A stretch of 63,847 nucleotides of DNA from JAXDBW01 sp034678405 (lineage in GTDB: Bacteria; Patescibacteriota; Patescibacteriia; UBA10025; JAHIVO01), in contig JAXDBW010000011.1 in assembly GCA_034678405.1 (NCBI GenBank), positions 1-63,847 on the forward strand, in the 5' to 3' direction. The notes below the pieces were generated by a model. It was not told the origin of the DNA, ran no database searches, and saw only the letters and a program-made list of their open reading frames with translations. Positions 17,917 to 26,607 of this stretch are shown one piece after another (the first letter of the stretch is position 1; each line of letters opens with the position of its first letter). The position numbers were made by a program, and so were the translations under genes.

Positions 17917-17951
17917 AATTGATTCCGTTATAAAATACATTTTTCACGGGA

Positions 17952-17979
17952 TTGACACCTGAGCAAATATTGGTAAGAT
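17952..17979 (+). promoter_or_regulatory. Promoter of the 18051-19618 gene pair
   Basis: TTGACA (17952-17957), a 16-base spacer and TAAGAT (17974-17979). The leader of about 65 bases is A-rich and ends in AGGAGG. Confidence 0.7.
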
Positions 17980-18050
17980 AAGCGAATATCAAAAAAGGAC
18001 TTTAGACAAGTTGTGAACCAATAAACCCGGCAAAACAGAGGAGGATCTCT

Positions 18051-18755
18051 ATGCCGAAAGGAAATGCATTACCTCAATTCGAAGCCTCGTTTGATGCTTT
18101 GATGCGCTATCAGGCGCTCTTCACTGCCTACGCGGACATCGCGCCGGATTTCGATCCGGAAGAATTCTTCGCCGAATTCAGTCGGTATGATGTCATGCGG
18201 ATGGGTGTGAAGATCGCTCGCGAGGGCGTCATTACCCTGCCGACCGTCATGGGCTATGTGCAGGCGTCATTTGAACTCAGCGGCGACGATGCCAATGAGT
18301 TTGCGGTCAAGATGTATCTGACGCTCAAGCAGCTGTCCGAGGACGAAGACCTGCCGTTCCAGGTGGAGCCGTTGCCGAAGACACCGAAGACGCGCCAGAA
18401 CAAGCAGACCCGAAAGCCGCGCAAGAAAACCGCGAGAAAGAAAACCGCCAAGAAGCGCGGGCGCACACCCGGTCGAAAGCCGAAGAAATCCGGCGGTCGC
18501 AAGATCGTCAAAGGCTCACGAAAGGACCAGCTCATCCAGAAGTGTGGCAGCGAGGCGAAAGCCCGTACTGCGCTGATTGACGCGATCCGTCAGGCCGCTG
18601 CCGACGGTGAACGTGGTCCGAAGGCGGCCGGCGTGAAGGCACTGGGTGCTCAGCACAAACTGCCCGCCTTGGCGCAGATCGAGGCCTGGAATATCACCGG
18701 TCTGCTGAAGTCCTTCGGCATTACCAGCGCCGACCTCAAGTTGGCCGGTAAGTAG
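18051..18755 (+). CDS. Unrecognised protein with a histone H1-like basic linker
   Basis: A 234-residue protein in three parts. Residues 1-100 are helical and acidic. Residues about 110-158 are extremely rich in Lys, Arg, Pro and Thr (for example RKPRKKTARKKTAKKRGR and GRKPKKSGGRK), like the tails of bacterial histone H1-type proteins or AT-hook regions. Residues 160-234 are a second helical domain. The basic linker makes DNA or RNA binding likely, but no named domain is recognisable. AGGAGG six bases upstream supports the ATG. The next gene begins two bases after the stop. Confidence 0.65.
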   Translation: MPKGNALPQFEASFDALMRYQALFTAYADIAPDFDPEEFFAEFSRYDVMRMGVKIAREGVITLPTVMGYVQASFELSGDDANEFAVKMYLTLKQLSEDEDLPFQVEPLPKTPKTRQNKQTRKPRKKTARKKTAKKRGRTPGRKPKKSGGRKIVKGSRKDQLIQKCGSEAKARTALIDAIRQAAADGERGPKAAGVKALGAQHKLPALAQIEAWNITGLLKSFGITSADLKLAGK

Positions 18756-18757
18756 CC

Positions 18758-19618
18758 GTGGCTACTCAGCTGAAAGCGAGCGGGCTCTCTCCACCCAAGA
18801 AGTTGGAGCTGCCGAACCGTGTAGCATTGCGCTTGACAATTGCCATAGAGGATTGTTTCGACGCAGTGGATCGTATGCCTGTCTTACTCGTGGAGTGGCC
18901 CCATCGTAAGATGGTGCCACTAACTGCTATAGCCGAGCAATGGACGGCGGCTGTCGGACAGGATGTGAGCGAGGACTTCCTGCGCTACATCATGTCATGC
19001 TATGGCGTGTCAGAAATTGACATCCCCGTAGCACCTACCGAAGAGTTGCCCGAGGAAGTGCCTGACATTCCTGAGACTCAACCCGAGCCGCAGGGGGTGG
19101 ATTGGTCGTGGATCTTCCGCGGCAATGGTCCGGGCATGGTCTGTTCACGGATCGTGATGACCTATCAGTTGAAACGGTCATGGTCTGAAACAGTAGAATC
19201 GCTGCAGCAGATCTTCCCTGATCTGACTCTCTTCCTCTTGCAAGAATGGGTGCAGGGCCATCTGATCAACTTTGCGTCGCTGGGCAGCCCACATGTCCAG
19301 GCGCTTCTTGAGGGCAGGGACACTGCTGACGCATCGGGGGAGCAATCAGCTGCTGTCACACCACGACCGAGCCCTGTGATTGAGCGAATGCCGGCAGCGG
19401 AGCAACATCCCTCGATGCTTCCGGTCACTACTGAGCAGCGCGTGGCAGTTCGCCGACGCTGCGCGGAGCTGGCGTGTACTGAGTCTGAGCTCTTTACTAC
19501 CCATTTCGATGATCAGCGGATCGTCGAGACAGCGCAGGAGCTGCAGATGACGCCGGCACTGTATCTCCGACTTAGGCAATATTGGTTACACATAGTTAAT
19601 AAGGAGGTATCTACATGA
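18758..19618 (+). CDS. Unrecognised helical protein downstream of the basic-linker gene
   Basis: A 286-residue protein read from GTG two bases after the previous stop, with no Shine-Dalgarno site of its own, so translation is probably coupled. It is mostly helical with a Pro/Glu-rich linker (about 90-115) and a second low-complexity linker (about 190-220) between three helical blocks. I recognise no catalytic or metal motif. Its stop overlaps an ATG with an excellent ribosome site (see 19615). Pairing with the basic protein suggests they work together, perhaps on nucleic acid. Confidence 0.6.
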   Translation: MATQLKASGLSPPKKLELPNRVALRLTIAIEDCFDAVDRMPVLLVEWPHRKMVPLTAIAEQWTAAVGQDVSEDFLRYIMSCYGVSEIDIPVAPTEELPEEVPDIPETQPEPQGVDWSWIFRGNGPGMVCSRIVMTYQLKRSWSETVESLQQIFPDLTLFLLQEWVQGHLINFASLGSPHVQALLEGRDTADASGEQSAAVTPRPSPVIERMPAAEQHPSMLPVTTEQRVAVRRRCAELACTESELFTTHFDDQRIVETAQELQMTPALYLRLRQYWLHIVNKEVST

Positions 19619-19665
19619 GACCCCATGCGTTCATAGCGAGCGTATGGGGTTTACTTTTTTTGTGA
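19615..19665 (+). CDS. Possible 16-codon ORF embedded in the terminator
   Basis: An ATG overlapping the previous stop (ATGA) is preceded by AAGGAGGT at ideal distance and opens a frame encoding MRPHAFIASVWGLLFL before TGA. The frame covers the terminator hairpin, so ribosomes on it would disturb termination. It may be a micropeptide, or the ribosome site may simply be a by-product of the codons for Lys-Glu-Val. The sequence alone cannot decide. Confidence 0.25.
   Translation: MRPHAFIASVWGLLFL
19620..19661 (+). terminator. Intrinsic terminator of the 18051-19618 operon
   Basis: ACCCCATGCG (19620-19629) pairs with CGTATGGGGT (19641-19650), including one G-T pair, and seven T residues follow after a short gap. 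Confidence 0.85.
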
Positions 19666-19733
19666 CCATGTGGTACGATGGGGTGAAACTTTGACCTTTT
19701 GACAAAAAACAAAACATATGGAAGGAGGGGCAC

Positions 19734-21047
19734 ATGTCGATGACTGGCCTCACGCTGCTGAAGGATTTGCAGCAAGTCATATTGACCTGTCACCCTCTCG
19801 AGTACGAGCGGGTGATCTCCGAAAACGAGCTGCTCCGACAGCTCACCAAGGATACGCAGCTCGACCCACACACAGTGTTTGTCGAGCCCGAACCAAATGT
19901 ATTCTGGCAGTATCTCGTTGGGGAAGAATCATGGCTGCTTGAACTGACACCGATGAATGCTGAGCCACGTGAGATTGACGCACGGACCCTACTCCGAGAG
20001 TGCCCGGATGACCGCATCCCATATTTTCGCTCGGGGATTATCCCCGAGTCATATAGGTGGCTGATTCCGTTTTTCGTATGGACGTACTACGCACCCGGCT
20101 ATGCCAATCTCACGATTAATTTCCTCCAGGAGCAGATTATTCGGATCGCCACCAGTCAACCATCACAGGCGATGTCTCTCACCCAGGTGAGAAAAAAGGC
20201 TCAATCAGGCAAACGTCCAGAGTTGCTGAGCCAATATCTCAAGGAAATTGGCGAGACGCCGCTACTCTCTCGCGATGAGGAATATAAACTAGCGAAACGT
20301 GTCCAGGCCGGCGATCAGCGGGCGACAGAGCGCATGATAAAGGCGAACACACGATTTGTCGTGTCGGTGGCACGACAATATCAGAACCAAGGCATGCTGC
20401 TTGAGGATTTGATCAATGAAGGAAACGTTGGTCTCATCAAAGCGGTCAAACGTTTTGATCCCGATCGAGGATTCAAGTTTATCAGCTATGGGGTATGGTG
20501 GATTCGCCAGGCGATACTGCAGGCACTAGCAGAGCAGTCTCGGGCAGTCCGCCTCCCGCTCAATCGAGTAGGGGCGCTGCATAAGATTGGCAAGATCTCG
20601 ACGCAGCTCCTGCAGTCGCTCGGCCGAGATCCGAGCCCACACGAGATTGCTGAGGCACTGGCCATGACCGAGGAGGAAGTCAGTCTCACCATGGGTGCGG
20701 GACGTGACGCCATGTCTCTGGACAAGTCTTTTACTGACGATGGCAACGAAAACACATTGCTCGATGTCCTCGAGGACGAATCACAAGAGAGCCCAGCGGC
20801 GGCTCAAGACCGTGCGTCACTGCGCGTAGAGATTGAGAAGGCGCTCGATTCATTGACGCCTCGCGAGGCTGAGGTATTAACGTTATATTTCGGCCTCAAT
20901 GGCGAACGAGCCTTAACCCTCGAAGAAATCGGCGCTCGCTTTTCGTTGACCCGCGAACGTGTTCGCCAAATCAAAGAAAAGGCGATCAGACGGATGCGCC
21001 ATGCAACGCGTTCACGGTCACTGCGTGCCTACATGAATTATGATTAG
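19734..21047 (+). CDS. rpoD: RNA polymerase primary-type sigma factor with an unusual N-terminal domain
   Basis: A 437-residue sigma70-family protein. Regions 1.2 to 4 run from about residue 162: LLSQYLKEIGETPLLSRDEE (1.2), then LLEDLINEGNVGLIKAVKRF and FISYGVWWIRQAI (2.1-2.4), then region 3, and region 4.2 with LTRERVRQIKEKAIRR. These are the features of a primary, housekeeping sigma. The first 160 residues are not a normal region 1.1: they contain an aromatic stretch (RWLIPFFVWTYYAPGYANL) and look like a separate folded domain. AAGGAGG precedes the ATG; TTGACC (19691) and ACATAT (19714) may be its promoter. Confidence 0.92.
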   Translation: MSMTGLTLLKDLQQVILTCHPLEYERVISENELLRQLTKDTQLDPHTVFVEPEPNVFWQYLVGEESWLLELTPMNAEPREIDARTLLRECPDDRIPYFRSGIIPESYRWLIPFFVWTYYAPGYANLTINFLQEQIIRIATSQPSQAMSLTQVRKKAQSGKRPELLSQYLKEIGETPLLSRDEEYKLAKRVQAGDQRATERMIKANTRFVVSVARQYQNQGMLLEDLINEGNVGLIKAVKRFDPDRGFKFISYGVWWIRQAILQALAEQSRAVRLPLNRVGALHKIGKISTQLLQSLGRDPSPHEIAEALAMTEEEVSLTMGAGRDAMSLDKSFTDDGNENTLLDVLEDESQESPAAAQDRASLRVEIEKALDSLTPREAEVLTLYFGLNGERALTLEEIGARFSLTRERVRQIKEKAIRRMRHATRSRSLRAYMNYD

Positions 21048-21068
21048 TTGCACATTTATACCTATACC

Positions 21069-21100
21069 ACACCGCAGAATTGGAGCCCTGCGGTGTTTTT
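21069..21100 (+). terminator. Intrinsic terminator of the sigma factor gene
   Basis: ACACCGCAG (21069-21077) pairs with CTGCGGTGT (21088-21096), followed by T residues. Confidence 0.85.
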
Positions 21101-21105
21101 ATGCA

Positions 21106-21214
21106 TAAAAATCCCTCTCACAGAGTCTTCGAGCTTGTTCGGGCGCGCGAACTCCTTTTCATATAGGCTGGCACTCCTACTAGAGTAAGGATAGATGAAG
21201 AATATGTGAGAGGG
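21106..21214 (-). ncRNA. Closed-end structured region, possible 3' UTR or small RNA
   Basis: Read on the minus strand, CCCTCTCACA (21214-21205) pairs perfectly with TGTGAGAGGG (21122-21113), followed by ATTTTTAT, like a long terminator. Between them lies another hairpin GTTCG/CGAAC and a weaker one. Upstream on the same strand is a CTCGGC/GCCGAG hairpin (21266-21243). It lies downstream of uvrB, so it may be the structured end of the malQ-uvrB transcript. No known RNA family is recognised. Confidence 0.3.
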
Positions 21215-21300
21215 AAGGTGCCCAATTGTCGAAGGCAGGAGGCTCGGCAAGCAAGATAGAGCCGAGGGGCAAGGAATGGAACTACTTCTAGTCTAACATA

Positions 21301-23310
21301 TTATTTTTTCCGTGCAATCCGTTTGCGGGACCTCGGTTTGGGAAACGGTTTACGCTGCTGTAGCTCAGTGATCACATCGCGCAAACGGGCGGCCTCTTCG
21401 AATTCTAGATTTTGTGCCGCCAGGTTCATCTTATTCTCCAGGTCATGCAGTAGGTGCGGCACCTCTTCAGCTGGCACATCCCGCAGCTCATCATGCTCGA
21501 TTTCCTCTTCCTTTTTCCCAGCGCCTGCGAGCCGCGTCTCTTTGATTGCCTTGGTGATTGACGTCGGAGTGATATGATGTTTCGTGTTGTACGCTTCTTG
21601 GATGGTGCGGCGGCGGATTGTTTCATCAATAGCTGCTTGCATGGATTTGGTTGTCTTATCCGCATACATGATGATATGCCCCTCGACATGACGGGCAGCG
21701 CGACCCATCGTTTGTATCAGCGCGGTTTCCGAGCGGAGGTATCCCTCTTTATCCGCGTCTAAGATAGCGATGAGGGATACTTCGGGCAGATCGAGTCCTT
21801 CGCGGAGCAGATTAATACCGATCAGGACGTCATACTTACCGGTCCGCAGGTCACGCAGGATTTCAAGGCGCTCCATGGTATCTACCTCCGAGTGGAGGTA
21901 CTGCACCTTGATGTCGAGATCGGCAAGGTAATCAGTTAGGTCCTCGGCCATGCGCTTGGTCAGGGTGGTGACGAGCACACGCTGCTTTTTTTCGGTACGG
22001 GCTTGTATCTCTGCTAGCAAATCATCAATTTGATCTTTCGTTGGTCGTACCTCTACGGTCGGGTCCAGGAGGCCGGTCGGACGGATGAGTTGCTCGACGA
22101 CGTTCGTCGACATTTCCTTTTCATAATCGCTGGGAGTTGCCGAGACGTAGACGACTCGATTGATTTTCTTGGCAAACTCTTCGTACTTGAGCGGCCGGTT
22201 ATCCAGAGCCGCTGGCAGGCGGAAGCCATAGTTTACCAGCGTTTCTTTGCGGGAGCGGTCGCCATGATACATAGCTCGGATCTGCGGGAGAGTCATATGT
22301 GACTCATCGATGAAGAGGAGAAAATCATCCGGGAAGAAGTCAATCAGCGTCGACGGTGGCTGGCCAGCCGTCCGTTGATCGAAATACCGTGAGTAGTTTT
22401 CGATTCCATTGCAGTAGCCTACTTCTCGAATCATCTCGATGTCATAGCGTACGCGTTCCTCGAGCCGCTGCGCCTCGAGGAATTTTTGCTGCTTCTTGAA
22501 TCGGGCGACTTGCGCCTCCATGTCGTCCTGGATTTCTGAGAGGGCGACTTTCATCACATCATCCGGCGCGAGGTAGTGTCGGGCCGGGTATATATCGACG
22601 GTGTCGTGCGTACCGACTACCTGCTGGGTGAGTGAATCAATCTCTTCAATTCGCTCTATTTCATTACCAAAGAACCTCATCCGATAAAAATTATTTGCGG
22701 AAAATGATGGGAAGACTTCGAGTACCTCGCCCATGACACGGAAGCGATTACGCCAGAGATCCATCTGATTACGCTGGTACTGGATATTGACCAGCGCATG
22801 CAGGATCATGTCGCGTTCTGTTCGTTGTCCTTTCTTCAGATGGAGCACGTCTTTCTTGTACTCAGTCGGGGAACCGAGGCCATAGATACAGGAGACAGAG
22901 GCAACGATGATCACATCATCGCGAGAGAGCAGCGCGGCAGTCGAGGCGTGGCGCAGTCGATCGATCTCTTCATTCATCTGCGTCTCTTTCTCGATGTAGG
23001 TATCGCTGCGGGGGATATAGGCCTCCGGCTGGTAGTAGTCGTAGTACGAGACGAAATAGTGGACGGCATTGTCCGGGAAGAAGTCTTCGAATTCAGAGGC
23101 GAGTTGTGCGGCAAGAGTTTTATTATGCGAAATAATCAGCGTCGGTTTCTGCGCCTGCTGGATGACGTTGGCCATGGTAAATGTCTTCCCGGAGCCCGTG
23201 ACTCCAAGGAGGGTTTGGAATTTGTGCGTGGCTAACCCCGCCGACAGTTTTTTAATAGCCGCCGGCTGGTCCCCGGTTGGTTTGAATTGTGACGTGAGTT
23301 GAAACGACAT
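21301..23310 (-). CDS. uvrB: Excinuclease ABC subunit UvrB
   Basis: A 669-residue helicase-like damage-verification subunit of nucleotide excision repair. Walker A is GVTGSGKT (residues 37-44), the DNA-clamping beta-hairpin includes YYDYYQPEAYIP, and DESHMTLPQIRAMYHGD and GINLLREGLDLPEV are typical later motifs. The C-terminal UVR domain that contacts UvrC is present (NLEFEEAARLRDVI), followed by a basic tail. The gene begins three bases after malQ ends on the same strand, so the two form an operon. uvrA and uvrC are not in the window. Confidence 0.97.
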   Translation of the reverse strand: MSFQLTSQFKPTGDQPAAIKKLSAGLATHKFQTLLGVTGSGKTFTMANVIQQAQKPTLIISHNKTLAAQLASEFEDFFPDNAVHYFVSYYDYYQPEAYIPRSDTYIEKETQMNEEIDRLRHASTAALLSRDDVIIVASVSCIYGLGSPTEYKKDVLHLKKGQRTERDMILHALVNIQYQRNQMDLWRNRFRVMGEVLEVFPSFSANNFYRMRFFGNEIERIEEIDSLTQQVVGTHDTVDIYPARHYLAPDDVMKVALSEIQDDMEAQVARFKKQQKFLEAQRLEERVRYDIEMIREVGYCNGIENYSRYFDQRTAGQPPSTLIDFFPDDFLLFIDESHMTLPQIRAMYHGDRSRKETLVNYGFRLPAALDNRPLKYEEFAKKINRVVYVSATPSDYEKEMSTNVVEQLIRPTGLLDPTVEVRPTKDQIDDLLAEIQARTEKKQRVLVTTLTKRMAEDLTDYLADLDIKVQYLHSEVDTMERLEILRDLRTGKYDVLIGINLLREGLDLPEVSLIAILDADKEGYLRSETALIQTMGRAARHVEGHIIMYADKTTKSMQAAIDETIRRRTIQEAYNTKHHITPTSITKAIKETRLAGAGKKEEEIEHDELRDVPAEEVPHLLHDLENKMNLAAQNLEFEEAARLRDVITELQQRKPFPKPRSRKRIARKK

Positions 23311-23313
23311 GCC

Positions 23314-24792
23314 TTAACGTTTGGTGCTGGCCGTGAGTCTAGCCAATCGTCGGGACAGTATAGCAGAAAAAGCCTCTGGTGTACACCGCCAGCGCCAGTT
23401 ACCCCGTTTGGTGCCGGGTGTATTCATCCGGGCCTCGGATCCCAGATTCAGGACATCCTGCATCGGCGTGATAAAGAGCCACGCTGGGGATTGCATGCCC
23501 GCGCGCATTAGTTTCCAGGTGAAGTTCGTTGCATCAGCGTGGAGTCGCTCGCCAGCATACCAGCGTTCATCTTTGGTACCCGAACTGGTAAACCACCCAC
23601 GGCTGGTATCATTATCATGCGTGCCGGTGTAGGCGACATCATGAGTGGTGAAGTTTTGTGGACGATGGTAGTTATCGGGGAACCCGCTAAAGCCGAACTG
23701 CATCACGCGCATGCCGGGTAGCTTGAGCTCGGTGCGCAGCTGGGTCACATCAGGCGTAATACTCCCGAGATCCTCAGCAATTAATGTGCCCAGGAGCCCA
23801 TCTTTTTTCAGTGCGGCGAAGAGTGCCCGTCCCGGAACCGAGACCCATTCGCCGTGCCGCGCGGTGCGCGCACCAGCTGGTATGTGCCAGATGGCACAGA
23901 AGCCGCGGAAATGATCGAGGCGGATGAAATCATAGAGTTCACTTGCGCGGTTGATACGTTCTCGCCACCAACGAAAATGGTCTCGCTCCATGATCTCCCA
24001 ATTATAATGCGGATTGTTCCAGATTTGTCCCCGCCGACTGAAATAATCTGGCGGCACACCGGAAACAACGGTGGGTTGATGTTTTGTATTCAGGAGATAC
24101 TGTGACTGCTGAGCCCACACATCGACGCTGTCATGGGTGACGAAAAAAGGGATATCACCAAAAATCTTGACGCCATGTTTGTTAGCATAGTCTTTGAGAG
24201 TCAGCCACTGCTCCTGGGTAACCCACTGCTCATACCGGAAGAAATCCATGGTCGTCGCAAATCGTTTCCGTGCTTGCCGCAGCGCTCGCGCCGTGTGACG
24301 AGCGAGCGGGGCGGGCCATAACCACCACGGTTTATTACGATGCGCTTCTTTGATAGCCATGTAGAGGACGTATGACTCGAGCCAGGATTTTTCTTGTCTG
24401 ATAAATTGCTTGAATCGACGCTGGTGTGTGGCCGAGGCATGTGATTGGAAATACCGGTAGGATGTCTCGAGCAGGGCGCGCTTCTGGCGATAGGCATAGC
24501 CAAACTGGGCAGAGCGCACGCTGCGCTCGTTCGGCTTGTCTGCCGGATCCAGCAGCCCATGGCGGACGAGTTGATCCGGGCTGACCAAAAACCAATTCAG
24601 CGCCATGGCGGAGACTGACGCGTAGGGAGAATTAGTAAAGTCGGGGATGGTAAGCGGCAGAACTGCCCACACACGCTGCCTAGCGGCCGCGAGGAAGTCG
24701 ACGAATTCATATGCGCGCGGCCCAAAATCACCAATGCCATAGGGACTGGGGAGTGAGGTCGGATGCAAAAGGATGCCGCTCGAACGTTTCAT
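23314..24792 (-). CDS. malQ: 4-alpha-glucanotransferase (GH77)
   Basis: A 492-residue amylomaltase that transfers alpha-1,4-glucan segments in glycogen or maltodextrin metabolism. The family start SSGILLHPTSLPSPYGIGDF is present. The nucleophile Asp lies in RLDHFRGF, the acid/base Glu in LIAEDLGSITPDV and the third acidic residue in YTGTHDND. Length is normal for short GH77 enzymes. It leads an operon with uvrB, an odd functional pairing that may only reflect compact packing. A TACTAT box ends nine bases before the start codon. Confidence 0.95.
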   Translation of the reverse strand: MKRSSGILLHPTSLPSPYGIGDFGPRAYEFVDFLAAARQRVWAVLPLTIPDFTNSPYASVSAMALNWFLVSPDQLVRHGLLDPADKPNERSVRSAQFGYAYRQKRALLETSYRYFQSHASATHQRRFKQFIRQEKSWLESYVLYMAIKEAHRNKPWWLWPAPLARHTARALRQARKRFATTMDFFRYEQWVTQEQWLTLKDYANKHGVKIFGDIPFFVTHDSVDVWAQQSQYLLNTKHQPTVVSGVPPDYFSRRGQIWNNPHYNWEIMERDHFRWWRERINRASELYDFIRLDHFRGFCAIWHIPAGARTARHGEWVSVPGRALFAALKKDGLLGTLIAEDLGSITPDVTQLRTELKLPGMRVMQFGFSGFPDNYHRPQNFTTHDVAYTGTHDNDTSRGWFTSSGTKDERWYAGERLHADATNFTWKLMRAGMQSPAWLFITPMQDVLNLGSEARMNTPGTKRGNWRWRCTPEAFSAILSRRLARLTASTKR

Positions 24793-24801
24793 ATAGTCTA
24801 T

Positions 24802-24807
24802 ATAGTA
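24802..24807 (-). promoter_or_regulatory. Probable -10 box of malQ-uvrB
   Basis: TACTAT on the minus strand (24807-24802) ends nine bases before the malQ ATG. No good -35 box is visible. The mRNA would be leaderless or nearly so. Confidence 0.45.
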
Positions 24808-24868
24808 CCATGAATACAGCGATTATGGGCAGTTTCAACATAGTGAGCCGTTTCAAATTTCGCCAGGG

Positions 24869-24896
24869 TTGACACTTTCAGAAAAAAGACTATGCT
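24869..24896 (+). promoter_or_regulatory. Promoter of the cation/proton antiporter gene
   Basis: TTGACA (24869-24874), a 16-base spacer and TATGCT (24891-24896), giving a leader of about 65 bases. Confidence 0.7.
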
Positions 24897-24968
24897 GCAA
24901 AGTAAATATTCATTCGCCCATAGTGCGAGTTAGCCTCTTTTTATTCATTAAACCTAATATAAACGTAT

Positions 24969-26543
24969 ATGACGCCTGAAGAATTGGCGCATCTCATACT
25001 CCAGTTGGCGGTGCTGCTGCTGGTAGCCAAGTTATTTGGCCTGGTATTCAAAAAATTTAAACAATCCGAGGTTCTCGGCGAGCTGATTGGCGGTATGGCC
25101 GTCGGTCCGTTTGCACTGGGGGGGGTAGATTTGCCGGGCATTGGCCCGATCTTTGGTCACGTCGCCGAAGCAGCCGGCCATACGAGCGGACTCCCTATTT
25201 CCGGGGAGTTATATTTCTTCGGGCAGATTGGGGCGGTATTGCTACTCTTTTTGGTCGGCTTGGAAACCGATGCAAAGATGTTTATGAAATACGGTCTGAA
25301 GTCTCTCGGCATTGCGATCGGCGGCGTGGTATTGCCGTTTTTTCTCGGGGCCTGGGCGACCATGGCCATGGGCTTTGCTGACAGTTTCACGGATGGCCCG
25401 GCACTGTTTCTCGGTGCTATCATGGTGGCCACCTCAGTCGGTATCACCGCCCGCGTCCTGTCGGATATGTATAAGCTCGACACACGTGAAGGTGTGTCGA
25501 TTCTGGCAGCGGCGGTTATTGATGATGTGCTGGGTATTTTAGTCTTAGCGCTCGTACTTGCTCTGGCTGGTGGTGAGGGTGGCGCCGGGTTCTCCTGGGG
25601 GGCCCTCGGCACGATTGGCTTGAAAGCGCTTGGTTTTATCGGTGGCCTGACCCTACTCGGATTTTTCTTCAGCAAGAAACTGTCAACGCTATTACTCAAG
25701 CTCGAAGGCAAGACCTACGCGGCTATTGCTGCCGCCCTCGTGTTCTTGATTGCGGCCGTGGCAGAGATGTTTGGTCTCGCGACTATCATCGGTGCCTATC
25801 TGGCCGGTATCTTGCTCTCGGTGACGCCAGTCGGCAAACAACTTGAGGAAAAACTTGCTGGCGCGTCACATCTCATCGTCCCTGTCTTTTTTGCTATCAT
25901 GGGCACCCTGGTTGATTTCAAAGCTATGGCTGCCGCCCTCGTATTTGGGTTAGTAATTTCCGGATTAGCAATTATCGGGAAGGTCATCGGCAGTGGGGTG
26001 CCCGCCTTCTTTAGCGGATTTAATTTCCTCGGATCCATGCGGATCGGTATCGGGATGTTGCCGCGCGGTGAGGTGGCGCTGATTGTGGCGGGGATTGGTT
26101 TGTCGGCAGGGGTTATTAGTAATGAAATTTTTGGTGTGTCAATCATGATGACCCTGATTACGACGCTGATGGCGCCCATTATTCTCGTCCCATTATTTAA
26201 GAATCCCAAGTCTGGTCTGAAGCATGCTGAAGCGGAAGCCGGTCCCCAGATGATCGAGCCGTATCGGACACTATCGCAGTCGCCACACATGATTGCCGCA
26301 CTGCGTGATTTCTTGGTTGAAGCATTTCAGCATCAGGGATATGAGGTACTCCGTGACGATCGCGTCCGCGGTATCATCAATATCGAACACCCTGAGGATG
26401 AGAACAAACTCATCACACTGAATATCGACAAGGGAAACCTTACGATTGACTGTAGCGACCCCTGTACTAGCGATGTTGATAGCGTGGTCGCTGATGGTCT
26501 CAATCATTTCGAAGCAGCCGTGGCACACCTGAAAGCAGCCTAG
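24969..26543 (+). CDS. Cation:proton antiporter, CPA2-type
   Basis: A 524-residue membrane protein. Residues 1-415 form about 12-13 transmembrane helices of the Na+/H+ exchanger family (PF00999), with GELIGGMAVGP, VGLETDAKMFMKYG and AVIDDVLGILVLA in the positions where CPA2/KefB proteins carry their ion-binding acidic residues. The last 100 residues are soluble, but they do not resemble a TrkA-N or TrkA-C domain; they include a cysteine pair (DCSDPC) and an alpha/beta pattern. It probably exchanges K+ or Na+ for protons. It is a single-gene unit. Confidence 0.87.
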   Translation: MTPEELAHLILQLAVLLLVAKLFGLVFKKFKQSEVLGELIGGMAVGPFALGGVDLPGIGPIFGHVAEAAGHTSGLPISGELYFFGQIGAVLLLFLVGLETDAKMFMKYGLKSLGIAIGGVVLPFFLGAWATMAMGFADSFTDGPALFLGAIMVATSVGITARVLSDMYKLDTREGVSILAAAVIDDVLGILVLALVLALAGGEGGAGFSWGALGTIGLKALGFIGGLTLLGFFFSKKLSTLLLKLEGKTYAAIAAALVFLIAAVAEMFGLATIIGAYLAGILLSVTPVGKQLEEKLAGASHLIVPVFFAIMGTLVDFKAMAAALVFGLVISGLAIIGKVIGSGVPAFFSGFNFLGSMRIGIGMLPRGEVALIVAGIGLSAGVISNEIFGVSIMMTLITTLMAPIILVPLFKNPKSGLKHAEAEAGPQMIEPYRTLSQSPHMIAALRDFLVEAFQHQGYEVLRDDRVRGIINIEHPEDENKLITLNIDKGNLTIDCSDPCTSDVDSVVADGLNHFEAAVAHLKAA

Positions 26544-26590
26544 ATGCCTCAAACAGAAAAAGCCGTGGAGGCATCTGCCGCGGCTTTTTT
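26542..26590 (+). terminator. Terminator with interleaved competing stems
   Basis: AAAAAGCCG (26557-26565) pairs with CGGCTTTTT (26581-26589), forming a terminator with its T-run. A second perfect stem, AGATGCCTC (26542-26550) with GAGGCATCT (26568-26576), interleaves with the first, so the two form an H-type pseudoknot or exclude each other. The first arm begins inside the antiporter stop codon. Confidence 0.8.
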
Positions 26591-26607
26591 GGTTGGCTCG
26601 AATTTGC

